From NCBI RefSeq assembly GCF_000730625.1, contig NZ_BBIT01000005.1:558001-622000 (forward strand): a stretch of 64,000 nt of DNA. The letters run 5' to 3'. Positions 36,415 through 45,646 of the stretch are shown piece by piece; the first letter of the stretch is position 1; the number at the start of each line of letters is the position of its first letter. The DNA is from Pseudomonas oryzihabitans NBRC 102199 (GTDB lineage: Bacteria; Pseudomonadota; Gammaproteobacteria; Pseudomonadales; Pseudomonadaceae). Under the pieces are notes generated by a model. That model made no database searches. It saw only the letters and a program-made list of their open reading frames with translations, and had not been told where the DNA came from. The translations under genes and the position numbers were made by a program.

Positions 36415-36614
36415 TGGCGTGTTCCTATTCTTCAGAATCATCAATCCGGTACAGCGTCGAGATCCAAGGCTGCCAAGCGTGGCCGGGTTCAGGAGCGAAC
36501 CCTTCGAAATCGCTGTGTGAGGTAGTTTCTTGTTCGATGCGCCTGTACGAATACTGCCGCGATCCCTGAAGGGATTGGCTGGACGGCGCTCGGGCCGTCC
36601 AGCCGGGTCGTGCA

Positions 36615-38831
36615 TCAGCTCTTGGCGTTCTGCTCGTAAGAGTAGTGATAGTTGCCGTAAGAGCCGTAGTTACTGGCCTTGCGCTCCACGGCGTTGAAGA
36701 TCACGCCCTTGAGCGGAATGCCGTTGAGGTCGAAGCGGCGCTTGGTCGCCTCAAGCTCCTTGACACTGTTCACGCCGAAACGTGCGACGATCAGGCTGGT
36801 ACCGGCGTGGCTGCCGATGATGCCGGCCTCGGTCACCGCCAGGATCGGCGGGGTGTCGATGATCACGATGTCGTACAGCTCGCTGAATTTCTTCAGCACG
36901 GTGGTGAATCTCAGGCTCATCAGCAGTTCCGACGGATTCGGCGGGAACTGGCCGCAGGAGACGAAATCCAGGCTGCCGACTTCGGTCTTCTTGATGGCGT
37001 CGTTCAGGGCGATGCGGCCACTCAGCAGATCGGACAGACCGTCCTGCTGCTTGGTGTTCATCAGCTTGTGCAGATAGCCCTTGCGCATGTCGCCGTCGAT
37101 CAGCAGGACGCGCTGACCGGACTCGGCGATCACCGCGGCCAGGTTCGAGGACACGAAGGACTTGCCGACGCCCGGGCTGGGACCGGAGATCATCAGGATG
37201 TTGTTCTTGGCCTCGATCATGGCGAAGTGCAGGCTGGTACGCAGGCTGCGCAGCGCCTCGGTGCTCAGATCGGTCGGATGGGTGAGGGCGGTCAGCGAGG
37301 ACTCGCCCGGCTGCTTGGTGCCCAGTACCTTGGTGGTGTCCGCCTGGTTCTTGCTGTAGGGGATCGAGGCGTAGACCGGCAGGCCGATCTGCTCGATGGC
37401 TTCCGGGGTCTCGACACCGCGACGCAGGGTGTGACGGGTGTAGACGATGGCCAGGCCGACGATGCCGCCCAGGATGATGGCGACGGCGATGATCAGCGGC
37501 TTGTTGGGGGCGGACGGATCGTCAACGTTGGCGTTGGCGTTATCGATGATGCGGACGCTACCCACGGTACCGGCGCGAATGACTTCCAGCTCCTGGGCCT
37601 TGTTCAGCATCAGCGCATAGGTCTGACCGGTCACTTCGATGTCGCGGTTCAGGCGCAGCAGTTCCTGCTGGGTTTCCGGCAGCACTTCGACGCGCTTCTG
37701 CAGCTTGGCGCGCTCGGCCTGGAGTTGGCCCAGCTGGCTCATCAGCGCCTGGTAGGCCGGGTGCTGGCGAGTGAACTTGCGGTCCATCTCGGTGCGCTTG
37801 AGGTTCAGCTCGGAGATCTGGTTATCCAGGGCAACGGTCTGTTCCAGGACACCCTTGGTCTCGCTGTCGATGTCGACCGACTTCTTGTTGGTCTGGTAGT
37901 AGTTCAGCGCGGACTGGGCCTTTTCCAGATCGGATTTCACGACCGGGATCTGGGCGCGCAGGAATTCCAGGCTCTGGGTGGACTCGGCGGCGTTGCGATC
38001 GATGTTCTGCTGAACGTAGATGTCCGCGACTTCCTGGACGATGGCCTGGGCCTTCAGCGGATCCGCGTCTTGCAGACCGACACCGATGATGCCCGACATC
38101 TTGCCGCGTTCACCGGCGACGATGCGGCCCTGGTATTCCTGGATGGTCTTGGAGAAACGCTTCTTCATGATGGTGAATTCGGTGCCGGGGCGAGCCTGCA
38201 GCGTAGTCACCTTGATCTGGTAACCGGCATTGCTCACCGGCTGGCCGAGGCCACCGTGCAGTACCACTTCGTCGTCGGCGTTGAAGACGGTGAAGTTCTG
38301 GTTGTCCTCGACCTTCAGCTTCATCGGCTTGTCGAGGTTGCTGTCCGGCACTTCCAGCTGGTCGATGACCAGTTTCTCGCCGCCCCAGGCGAAGCTGTTC
38401 AGGCCGAGCAGGGGAGAGGCGACGTCGGTTTCATTCTGCGGCTCGAAACGGCGCGCGACGAAGTTGCCGATCAGCGGGAAATAGCGCGGCTTGACCTCGA
38501 TATCCAGCTTGAGGTTCTCGATCGCCTTGCCGATCACCGAGCGCGACTTGAGCAGCTCGATCTCGGTCACCGCCTCAGGCATGGGCGGCGGCATGCCGCT
38601 GGTCTGGTCGGTCAGTCGGGTAACGCCCTTCTTCTCCATTTCGATCTGGATCATGGCGTTGGACGAATACATCGGCGTGGCCAGGATGGCGTAGCCAATA
38701 CCGAGCGCAGCGAAAATGCCGATTACCGACAGCAGTTGCCATTTGTAATCGATCAACATTCCGAAGAGTGCGGAGAAGTTGATATCCGACTCATTTTTAA
38801 CTTCGGGAGTAAAGCGAGGCATCGTGGTCAT
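36615..38831 (-). CDS. wzc: Wzc-type polysaccharide copolymerase and BY-kinase, locus 1
   Basis: 738 residues. N-terminal Wzz domain with a membrane helix near residues 30-50 (WQLLSVIGIFAALGIGYAIL), long coiled-coil periplasmic region (about 250-420), second helix (IAVAIILGGIVGLAIVY near 450), then the tyrosine kinase: Walker A SGPSPGVGKSFVSSNLA, A' LLIDGDMRKG, B IVIIDTPP. The C-terminus is a tyrosine cluster (five Tyr within NYGSYGNYHYSY) that is autophosphorylated. Controls chain length with Wza and Wzb. Starts 15 bp after wzb. Confidence 0.95.
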   Translation of the reverse strand: MTTMPRFTPEVKNESDINFSALFGMLIDYKWQLLSVIGIFAALGIGYAILATPMYSSNAMIQIEMEKKGVTRLTDQTSGMPPPMPEAVTEIELLKSRSVIGKAIENLKLDIEVKPRYFPLIGNFVARRFEPQNETDVASPLLGLNSFAWGGEKLVIDQLEVPDSNLDKPMKLKVEDNQNFTVFNADDEVVLHGGLGQPVSNAGYQIKVTTLQARPGTEFTIMKKRFSKTIQEYQGRIVAGERGKMSGIIGVGLQDADPLKAQAIVQEVADIYVQQNIDRNAAESTQSLEFLRAQIPVVKSDLEKAQSALNYYQTNKKSVDIDSETKGVLEQTVALDNQISELNLKRTEMDRKFTRQHPAYQALMSQLGQLQAERAKLQKRVEVLPETQQELLRLNRDIEVTGQTYALMLNKAQELEVIRAGTVGSVRIIDNANANVDDPSAPNKPLIIAVAIILGGIVGLAIVYTRHTLRRGVETPEAIEQIGLPVYASIPYSKNQADTTKVLGTKQPGESSLTALTHPTDLSTEALRSLRTSLHFAMIEAKNNILMISGPSPGVGKSFVSSNLAAVIAESGQRVLLIDGDMRKGYLHKLMNTKQQDGLSDLLSGRIALNDAIKKTEVGSLDFVSCGQFPPNPSELLMSLRFTTVLKKFSELYDIVIIDTPPILAVTEAGIIGSHAGTSLIVARFGVNSVKELEATKRRFDLNGIPLKGVIFNAVERKASNYGSYGNYHYSYEQNAKS

Positions 38832-38846
38832 GAAATTCCTTCTTCC

Positions 38847-39287
38847 CTATTTGATGTATGGAAGCCAACTGTCTACACAGCGCGTCAAAAGTATTTGGAC
38901 ATTTTGAAACATCTCTTTAGAAAGGCGATAAGGGTCTGGTACTTCTTGATTGCTCAACCATTTCCCGATCAGAAAAACCTTACCCCTGACTTCAGGAGCA
39001 ATACTTTCGACGGAGCGTGAGTGGAACTCTTCCATGGTCAAAATCAAATCCGCCTTGCGCAGCATCTCTGCATCCGCCTGGCGAGCTTTGTGGGTGGTGA
39101 AATCGATGCCGTTCTCCCGTAGCAATACCTCCTGAGCGGTCTTTTCCATGCCGTGGCCCACTAGCGCCCTTATGCCGGCCGAACCGACCTGGACGTCACG
39201 GCCTTCCAGCGCCTTGGCCAGTAGTGCTTCTGCGACCGGGCTGCGACAGATGTTCCCTTCGCATACAACCAATATCGACTTGATCAT
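38847..39287 (-). CDS. wzb: Low-molecular-weight protein tyrosine phosphatase (Wzb type)
   Basis: 146 residues. Signature CEGNICRSP (C-x5-R) at residues 9-17 and the general-acid loop PDPYRLS near residue 118. It dephosphorylates the Wzc tyrosine cluster to allow polymerisation cycles. Only one phosphatase is present in the window for two Wzc kinases. Confidence 0.94.
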   Translation of the reverse strand: MIKSILVVCEGNICRSPVAEALLAKALEGRDVQVGSAGIRALVGHGMEKTAQEVLLRENGIDFTTHKARQADAEMLRKADLILTMEEFHSRSVESIAPEVRGKVFLIGKWLSNQEVPDPYRLSKEMFQNVQILLTRCVDSWLPYIK

Positions 39288-39444
39288 TCTTCAAAAACCT
39301 TCCTGTTGTCCGGACAACAGGTATCGACGGCAGATAGCCCAGCAAAGCCCGTACAGGAGTTGCTCGCTGCCGATGTAATTAGAGTCGGGAGTCCAGGCTC
39401 CAGATCGTCGTGCTGAGTAGTGGGGCCAACGGCCCCGGCCAGAC

Positions 39445-40854
39445 TCAGTATGCGTTCTTATTGATGAAGCCTTTGAACAGCGTGAGGAAGATGATCTTGA
39501 CGTCCCACCAGAAGGACCAGTGGTGGATATAGTCCAGATCGAACTCGACGCGCTTCTGCATCTTGTCCAGAGTGTCGGTCTCGCCGCGCCAGCCATTGAC
39601 CTGAGCCCAACCGGTAATGCCGGGCTTCATCTTGTGGCGGAGCATGTAGCCCTGCACCAGCTTGCGGTATTGCTCGTTGTGAGCGACGGCATGGGGACGG
39701 GGACCCACGATGGACATTTCGCCGCGGAGTACATTAATGAATTGAGGCAATTCATCGAGAGACGTACGTCGTAAAAATGCACCAAACGGGGTGATGCGGG
39801 AGTCATTCTTGGTCGCCTGGGTGACCTTGGCGCCATTTTCCATGACCTTCATGCTGCGGAATTTCCACACTTCGATCGGCTTGCCGTCCATGCCGTAGCG
39901 CTTCTGCTTGAAGAAGATCGGACCGGGCGAGGTGATCTTGATGCCGATGGCGATGGCCAGCATGGGCAGGGAGATCATGGCCAGGATGATCGAAGACAGC
40001 ACGATGTCCTCGATACGCTTGACGATATGGCTGGCGCCATCCATCGGGGTATCGAAGATGCTGATGCTGGGCAGGCCGTCCAGGCTCTCGCTACGGGCAT
40101 GCAGCAGGTGGAACATGAAGATGTCCGGGATGATGTAGACCGACGCGGTGGTATCGCTCAGCTCCTGGACCAGCCAGTTGATCTTGCTCTGATCGGCCAT
40201 GCCCAGGGTGATGTAGACCTTGTCGACCTGGCCGGAGCGAACGTCCTGCATGAGGCGATCCAGACCGCCATTCAGCGCCGGGCTGGGCACGCCTTCTTCA
40301 CCGGTGTCCTGGTTGTCGCTGTAGAAACCGGCGATGCGCAGGCCCATCCAGGGGGCGGTGCTGATGGTGTGCGCCAGGCGCTGGGCGACCATACCGTTGC
40401 CGGCGATGGCGACGTTGCGGGTGTTGATGCCGGCCTTGCGCAGGGAATGCATGATCGAGCGCAGCAGCACGCGATAGCCGCACAGCGTGCCCAGCGTCAG
40501 ACCCAACCAGCCCTGCATCACGCCAGGCGAGAGATAGGACTGATCGAAGAAGAAGTAGTCGACCATGAACACGGTCGCGAAGGTCAGCACCCAGTAGGTG
40601 GCGATCTTGAGCAGTTCGTCGGTGATGCGCTCACCCCGCCAGGAACCATAGACGTGGTTCAGCTCGGTGAGGAAATGGAAGATCAGCAAGGACAGGAAGA
40701 TGACGACCCAATGCTCGGGACGCATGCCGGTTTCCGACGCCCAGGTGCCTGCCACATAGGCGCTCAGCGTGATCACGGCGAGGTCGAGCAGGCGGTGTGC
40801 GAGCGAGATTGCCGAGGAATTCGTATGCAAAATGCCGCGTTCTTTCAAATTCAT
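39445..40854 (-). CDS. wcaJ: Undecaprenyl-phosphate glucose phosphotransferase (WcaJ type)
   Basis: 469 residues from the ATG at 40854 (MNLKERGILHTNSSAISLAH). Four N-terminal membrane helices, a CoA-binding-like middle domain (RNVAIAGNGMVAQRLAHTIS), a further hydrophobic segment, and the C-terminal sugar-1-phosphate transferase catalytic domain (KRYGMDGKPIEVWKFRSMKV, RRTSLDELPQFINVLRGEMS, IVGPRPHA). It starts repeat-unit synthesis by putting glucose-1-phosphate on undecaprenyl phosphate. First gene of locus 1; the only initiating transferase in the window, so it may also serve locus 2. Confidence 0.94.
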   Translation of the reverse strand: MNLKERGILHTNSSAISLAHRLLDLAVITLSAYVAGTWASETGMRPEHWVVIFLSLLIFHFLTELNHVYGSWRGERITDELLKIATYWVLTFATVFMVDYFFFDQSYLSPGVMQGWLGLTLGTLCGYRVLLRSIMHSLRKAGINTRNVAIAGNGMVAQRLAHTISTAPWMGLRIAGFYSDNQDTGEEGVPSPALNGGLDRLMQDVRSGQVDKVYITLGMADQSKINWLVQELSDTTASVYIIPDIFMFHLLHARSESLDGLPSISIFDTPMDGASHIVKRIEDIVLSSIILAMISLPMLAIAIGIKITSPGPIFFKQKRYGMDGKPIEVWKFRSMKVMENGAKVTQATKNDSRITPFGAFLRRTSLDELPQFINVLRGEMSIVGPRPHAVAHNEQYRKLVQGYMLRHKMKPGITGWAQVNGWRGETDTLDKMQKRVEFDLDYIHHWSFWWDVKIIFLTLFKGFINKNAY

Positions 40855-41324
40855 GGTTCCATCCTTGTGCGTATACCGTGCACGAACTTTCAACTGGGCG
40901 AGGCAGCTACCAGCGTATGAAATGTTCACTATGGCGCTCTAGGACCGATGACTGACCACCGATCGCTAAATGCCATGATGGCTGTAGCGACGTTAGGACT
41001 CGGCACTGATAAAGAGGTTCACACGGTAAAAAGGCGGGAAGGCGCTGTCGAGTTGGCCCAGATCAGGGCAAATAGCACGCCAGTCGGGCTACGGCGGAGG
41101 AGGGGAAGTGAAGAAGGGGGGAGTGCGTCACAGCGCGGGCGGACGGCTGGCACACTTCTCTCGCATCAGGGTGCGATGAGTGGCTTGCCCGGGCAGCGGA
41201 AGGCAGGAAAACGTTCCGTCGGACTTTAACGCGGGATGTGGGAATTGTGAGCTGATTCACCAAACAATGAGACAGCCAGACCGGTCAGGTCGGGTGTAGG
41301 CCAGTCCCTGGCCTGAAACACGCC
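40855..41324 (-). promoter_or_regulatory. Leader region of exopolysaccharide locus 1
   Basis: About 470 bases without a supportable gene upstream of wcaJ. It contains an imperfect inverted repeat at 40965-40990 (CGCTA/TAGCG outside, GCCAT/ATGGC inside) and a JUMPstart-like CGCTGGTAGCTGCC on the minus strand at 40915-40902. Promoter hexamers were not convincing. Confidence 0.45.
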
Positions 41325-41537
41325 TCAATGGCGATGATGGGACTGAAAACTCAGGGGGGAATTGACGGGAAGGTTGGAAATCTTGGAGTGCCAGGCTGAA
41401 TTTCTCGAGTTGTCGTGGGAGAACAACAGGAACGACCAGCTGACGAGGAGCGAGGCCACCGCAAGCCAGGGCAGCTGGGCTTGGGCGAAGACGAGGCAAC
41501 CGGCAACGCCGGTCCAAACGGGCAGGTAGTAGCGCAT
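41325..41537 (-). CDS. Small inner-membrane protein
   Basis: 70 residues, starting MRYYLPVWTGVAGCLVFAQ with two membrane helices (about residues 5-20 and 22-42, WLAVASLLVSWSFLLFSH) and a polar tail ending HSKISNLPVNSPLSFQSHHR. AGGAATAAC precedes the ATG at a normal distance, which favours it over the longer overlapping frame at 41257-41571. Not recognised; it lies upstream of locus 1 in the same direction. Confidence 0.5.
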   Translation of the reverse strand: MRYYLPVWTGVAGCLVFAQAQLPWLAVASLLVSWSFLLFSHDNSRNSAWHSKISNLPVNSPLSFQSHHRH

Positions 41538-41675
41538 TTTTGTTATTCCTGCTTTTTTTGCGAGATTGCAACCTAACTATTGTGCAGACTTTGTGAGAAG
41601 TCCATCACCAAAAGGTATTTTTTACACTCCTCAGCTCAGATTCCGACAAACGTGCAGGATAGAGCGGCTGTAGGC

Positions 41676-42884
41676 CTATGCCGGGCAGGGTTTTTCCGCG
41701 CTCAGCAGCAGATTCCGGGGTGTCAGGCTGGCCGGACAGAAGGTCCCCAACGTCACACTGTAACCTTGTTCCTGTAGGAACAGCGCCTGGTCCAGCACCA
41801 GCCAGAGTTCCAGCGGGCGGCGGAACAGGCCGCGCAGCAGTTCGAGATTACGAACTTCTGCCAGCCGCTGGAAGCCTCGACGTTCCCACAGCGGCCAGTC
41901 GATCGCCGCGGGAAGCTTCAGCGCCTTGCGCCGCGCCAGCTCCGCACCGAACGCCGAGAAGGGCTGGCGCAGCCAGTGGCTGGGTAGCGGCGGCGTATTG
42001 AGATAGACGTCGCGCCCACTGAGTTCGCGTTGCAGGAGATCGAATCCCAGGCGTCGCGCCATGGACAGGTCCCTGTCCCGCCGCACCCGCTGCCCGCCGG
42101 TGACGGTTTCGCAGAGCGCCAGGCGCAGGGCTTCGCGGTCCAGGCGCAGCGCCGAGGCCTGCGCCGCGGTGGACAACGGGTCATACACCTCGGTGGAGAT
42201 GCGGTCATAGCAGCAGGGCGCCAGGGCCAGTTGCTGACAGCCGCGCGCTGCCGTCACCCTGAGCAGCCGGGTGTGCAGGTCGCCGCAGGCGTGCAGGGCG
42301 ACGGGCGTGTCGCGACTGCCGAGCTGGTCGCCTGCCAGCGGTTGGAGCACATCGGCCTGATAATGGTGCACCGGGGCCCGGCCCCGGTGGCTGAGCCTTT
42401 CGCCCTCCTCGACCAGGGCCGCGTCGAACTCCAGGCAGACGGCTGGCGCACCCTGATGGGTCAGGTGCCTAGCCAGGTGGCCCTTGCCCGCGCACCAGTC
42501 GACCCAGCGCTGCACCGGTTGCCGGAAGTCCAGTTTGCGACTGAAGGCTTCGATCTGCAGCCACTTGCGCCCCGGCACGTCGACGTCTTGCCTGCCGGAC
42601 AAGGTGCGGCCAGGAGCGTCTGGGTAGGCGTGGACCTGACTGAGCGCCAGCGAGGTCTCTGCCAGGGAGCGGAAGGGCTCAGGTGCGGCCAGCAGCTGAG
42701 GGGTATTATGGGCGGCCTCGGCTTCCTCCAGACTGCGGGCCCGCAGCCAGCGAGCCAGCTCCGCATGGCTCGATTCCCAGGCCAGCTCCCGTTCGACGAA
42801 GGGTCTGGGTCGCCACAGGTGCTGATGGCGGGTCAGAAAGAGATCCAGGGCGGTGAAGCGTTCGAGGAAAGCAGCGGCGAGCAT
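41676..42884 (-). CDS. SAM-dependent methyltransferase (METTL25/RRNAD1-like)
   Basis: 402 residues. The SAM-binding motif is VDWCAGKGHLARHLTHQG (about residues 127-144), followed by a motif-II acidic strand (AVCLEFDAALVEEG) and an ALHACGDLHTRLL segment, as in the METTL25/RRNAD1-like methyltransferase-domain group; the substrate is unknown. It is not an obvious part of either polysaccharide locus. Confidence 0.8.
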   Translation of the reverse strand: MLAAAFLERFTALDLFLTRHQHLWRPRPFVERELAWESSHAELARWLRARSLEEAEAAHNTPQLLAAPEPFRSLAETSLALSQVHAYPDAPGRTLSGRQDVDVPGRKWLQIEAFSRKLDFRQPVQRWVDWCAGKGHLARHLTHQGAPAVCLEFDAALVEEGERLSHRGRAPVHHYQADVLQPLAGDQLGSRDTPVALHACGDLHTRLLRVTAARGCQQLALAPCCYDRISTEVYDPLSTAAQASALRLDREALRLALCETVTGGQRVRRDRDLSMARRLGFDLLQRELSGRDVYLNTPPLPSHWLRQPFSAFGAELARRKALKLPAAIDWPLWERRGFQRLAEVRNLELLRGLFRRPLELWLVLDQALFLQEQGYSVTLGTFCPASLTPRNLLLSAEKPCPA

Positions 42885-43182
42885 GATGGCATTATGCAGT
42901 GACGGGATTGGCAGGAAGGCAAGGCCTGGCCACTATTGTCACTTCGCCCGGGCATGCTTGGGTATCGAAATTTCCCGCGCCTGGCCAGGTGGCTGGCTGC
43001 GCTGCCGATCCGCATTCATTTGACGTTCGACGCGGGGCCTGCGGCTCTCGAAGAGCGAGGCCAGGCGACGACCGTGGGTCAGTTGGATGAATCGATTTAT
43101 CTCAAAGCCGGACATCCGGTCGTGTGACCAGTACTTGTCGCGCTAACATTGTCTGTTCGGTATATCCCAGAAGGAAAATCCT

Positions 43183-44046
43183 ATGAAGCCAACCTCCCCG
43201 CACAAGCTGCGTCTAGCGTTCAGAGCCCTGCTCAAATCGGACAGCTGCTATCACACGGCGTCCGTCTTCGATCCCATGTCGGCGCGTATCGCCAACGACC
43301 TGGGTTTCGAAATGGGCATCCTCGGCGGGTCGGTGGCTTCCCTGCAGGTGTTGGCCGCGCCGGACTTCGCCCTGATCACCCTCAGCGAGTTCGTCGAGCA
43401 GGCCACGCGCATCGGGCGGGTCGCTCGGCTGCCCATCATCGCCGACGCCGATCACGGCTACGGCAATGCGCTGAACGTGATGCGCACCATCACCGAACTC
43501 GAACGCGCCGGGGTGGCTGCCCTGACCATCGAGGACACCGTGCTGCCGGCCGGCTATGGTCGCAAGTCCACGGATCTAGTGAGCGTCGAAGAAGGCATCG
43601 GCAAGATCAAGGGTGCGCTGGAAGCCCGTATCGACGAGGCCCTGAGCATCTTCGCCCGCACCAACGCCACCGAATTGAGCACCGAGGAAGTCATCTCCCG
43701 CACCAAGGCCTACGAGGCCGCGGGTGCGGACGGTATCTGCATGGTCGGCATTCGCGATTTCGCTCATCTGGAAGAGATCACCCAGCACCTGAGCGTGCCG
43801 GTAATGCTGGTGACCTACGGCAATCCCCAGTTGCGCGACAACGCCCGCCTGGCCAAGGCCGGGGTCCGGGTGGTGGTGAACGGGCATGCGGCCTACTTCG
43901 CGGCGATCAAGGCGACCTACGACTGCCTCAGAGAGCAGCGCGACATCACCGCGTCCGACCTGTCCGCGTCCGAACTCTCCACCAAGTACTCGACCCTGCA
44001 GGAGTATCGAGTCTGGGCGCGGGAATTCATGGACGTGAAGGAGTAA
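43183..44046 (+). CDS. Oxaloacetate decarboxylase of the ICL/PEPM superfamily
   Basis: 287-residue cytoplasmic enzyme resembling P. aeruginosa PA4872, an oxaloacetate decarboxylase in the isocitrate lyase/PEP mutase superfamily. Features: [20 protein letters not shown] at the N-terminus, the metal-binding [12 protein letters not shown] (about residue 86), and [12 protein letters not shown] in the gating region. Start at 43183 after AGAAGGA. It is the only plus-strand gene between two long minus-strand loci and converges on the last gene of locus 2 with 3 bases between stop codons. The 298 bases upstream hold no convincing gene. Confidence 0.9.
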   Translation: MKPTSPHKLRLAFRALLKSDSCYHTASVFDPMSARIANDLGFEMGILGGSVASLQVLAAPDFALITLSEFVEQATRIGRVARLPIIADADHGYGNALNVMRTITELERAGVAALTIEDTVLPAGYGRKSTDLVSVEEGIGKIKGALEARIDEALSIFARTNATELSTEEVISRTKAYEAAGADGICMVGIRDFAHLEEITQHLSVPVMLVTYGNPQLRDNARLAKAGVRVVVNGHAAYFAAIKATYDCLREQRDITASDLSASELSTKYSTLQEYRVWAREFMDVKE

Positions 44047-44049
44047 CCA

Positions 44050-45249
44050 TCAGGCGGTGCTCAGCGAACTCGGTTGCAGAGCCTTGCTGGGAAAGGGTGT
44101 CACGATCTCCAGATCCAGATCGGCGGGCAGATGCAGCGCAGCGACCCGGGCCTCGACAAAGGCGCGCATTTCCTGACGGAAGCGCTTGGTGGCGAAGCGC
44201 TCGGCATTCTGCCGGCACGCCTGCTGGCTGATCGGCGTTTCCAGGGCCTCGAACTGGCGCACGGCGGCGCATAGCGAGGCAGCGGTCTGCTCCGGATAGA
44301 AGACGCCGGTGGGGTGTTGCGCATCGAGGCCGCGCACGGTTTCCAGGACGCCACCCCGGCCATAGGCGATGACGGGGGTACCGCAGGCCTGGGCTTCGAT
44401 GGGGGTGATGCCGAAATCTTCCTCGGCGGCAAAGACGAAGGCCCGCGCTCTGCGCATGTGGTCGAGCATGCAGTCGAAGTCCTGGTAACCGAGCAGGGTG
44501 ACGTTGGGGCCCGCGACTTCCTTGGCCTTCTCGAATTCGGGGCCGGCGCCGATCACCACCAGCTTCTTGTCGGGCATCGAGCTGAAGGCCTCGACGATCA
44601 TGGGCATGCGCTTGTAGGGCACCATGCGCGACGCCGTGAGATAGAAGTCCTCCTTGCCGCCGCTGGGGGTGAAGCGACTGATGTCGACCGGCGGATAGAT
44701 GACCTTGGCTTCGCGGCGATAGGCCTTGCTGATGCGCCGGGCGATGAAGTGGGAGTTGGCGACGAAGGCGTCCACGCCGGCGGCGGTGCGCTGATCCCAG
44801 ATGCGCACGTAGTGCAGGATGACGCGCGCCAGCTTGCCCTTGAGGCCGCGGTCGAGACCGGCTTCCTTGAGGTACTGGTGCTGCAGGTCCCAGGCATAGC
44901 GGATGGGCGAGTGGACATAGCTGATGTGCAGCTGGTCCGGACCGGTCAGGACGCCCTTGGCCACCGCATGGCTGCTGGAGATGATCAGGTCGTAGCCGGA
45001 CAGGTCGAGTTGCTCGATGGCGTGCGGCATCAGTGGCAGATAGGTCTGATAGCGCTTCTTGGCCTGGGGCAGGCGCTGGATGAAGGTGGTGGTCGCCTGC
45101 TTGCCTTGCAGCTGCGCCCGATCCTCGTCCGAGAGGAAGTCGATCACGCTGAACAGGTCTGCCTCCGGCCAGATGTCGAGCAGTTCGGCGAGCACGCGTT
45201 CGGCGCCAGCAAAGGTTACCAACCAATCGTGAACGATGGCGATTTTCAT
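44050..45249 (-). CDS. Family 4 glycosyltransferase (WbaZ/mannosyltransferase-like)
   Basis: 399 residues. N-terminal MKIAIVHDWLVTFAGAERVL; C-terminal GT4 motifs with EEDFGITPIEAQACGTPVIA (E-x7-E) and a GRGGVLETV nucleotide-contact loop. Similar in layout to WbaZ-type mannosyltransferases. Last gene of locus 2. Confidence 0.88.
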   Translation of the reverse strand: MKIAIVHDWLVTFAGAERVLAELLDIWPEADLFSVIDFLSDEDRAQLQGKQATTTFIQRLPQAKKRYQTYLPLMPHAIEQLDLSGYDLIISSSHAVAKGVLTGPDQLHISYVHSPIRYAWDLQHQYLKEAGLDRGLKGKLARVILHYVRIWDQRTAAGVDAFVANSHFIARRISKAYRREAKVIYPPVDISRFTPSGGKEDFYLTASRMVPYKRMPMIVEAFSSMPDKKLVVIGAGPEFEKAKEVAGPNVTLLGYQDFDCMLDHMRRARAFVFAAEEDFGITPIEAQACGTPVIAYGRGGVLETVRGLDAQHPTGVFYPEQTAASLCAAVRQFEALETPISQQACRQNAERFATKRFRQEMRAFVEARVAALHLPADLDLEIVTPFPSKALQPSSLSTA

Positions 45250-45294
45250 GTCGTCTTCCTTAAGCGTGAAATGAAATCAAGTGCTGGTGCTGAA

Positions 45295-45609
45295 TCATGG
45301 AGTGCGGGTCTTTCTGGTCACTGCATATCCCCAGGGCAGCCGGGTAATCTCGATCTCGTCCGAAGCGCTGTCGAGTTCATGCAACTTGATGGTTGGGCTT
45401 GGTGCAAAGACGGCGTCTGTTGCAGGCGTTTCGAAACATTCGGCGTTTTCCGGACGCTCCGCGGTCTCTGCCGCGGTGGCGTCCGAGCTGCTGGGCAGCC
45501 GGTGGCAATCAGCGACCTGAAGGACGCGCCCGGACACACTCGAGTCGTCGAGCGTCAGGGGTACAGAGGAACGGCTCTGGCCTGCCATGGCGTTGCTTGT
45601 CTCTTCCAT
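45295..45609 (-). CDS. Possible small protein in locus 2
   Basis: 104-residue frame in the 397-base gap between two glycosyltransferase genes of locus 2. It is rich in Ser, Thr, Ala and Glu with no membrane segment; the last 30 residues (KLHELDSASDEIEITRLPWG) look more protein-like than the rest. The ribosome site is weak and no family is recognised. Without it the gap would be unusually long for this operon. Confidence 0.35.
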   Translation of the reverse strand: MEETSNAMAGQSRSSVPLTLDDSSVSGRVLQVADCHRLPSSSDATAAETAERPENAECFETPATDAVFAPSPTIKLHELDSASDEIEITRLPWGYAVTRKTRTP

Positions 45610-45646
45610 GAGTTCTTGATCGCTGAATTGTTGTTGTGGGGTCGTT

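Noticed and set aside
42899-43127. Short plus-strand frames before the oxaloacetate decarboxylase gene
   Set aside because: Poor start codons, no ribosome site, and composition unlike a protein.
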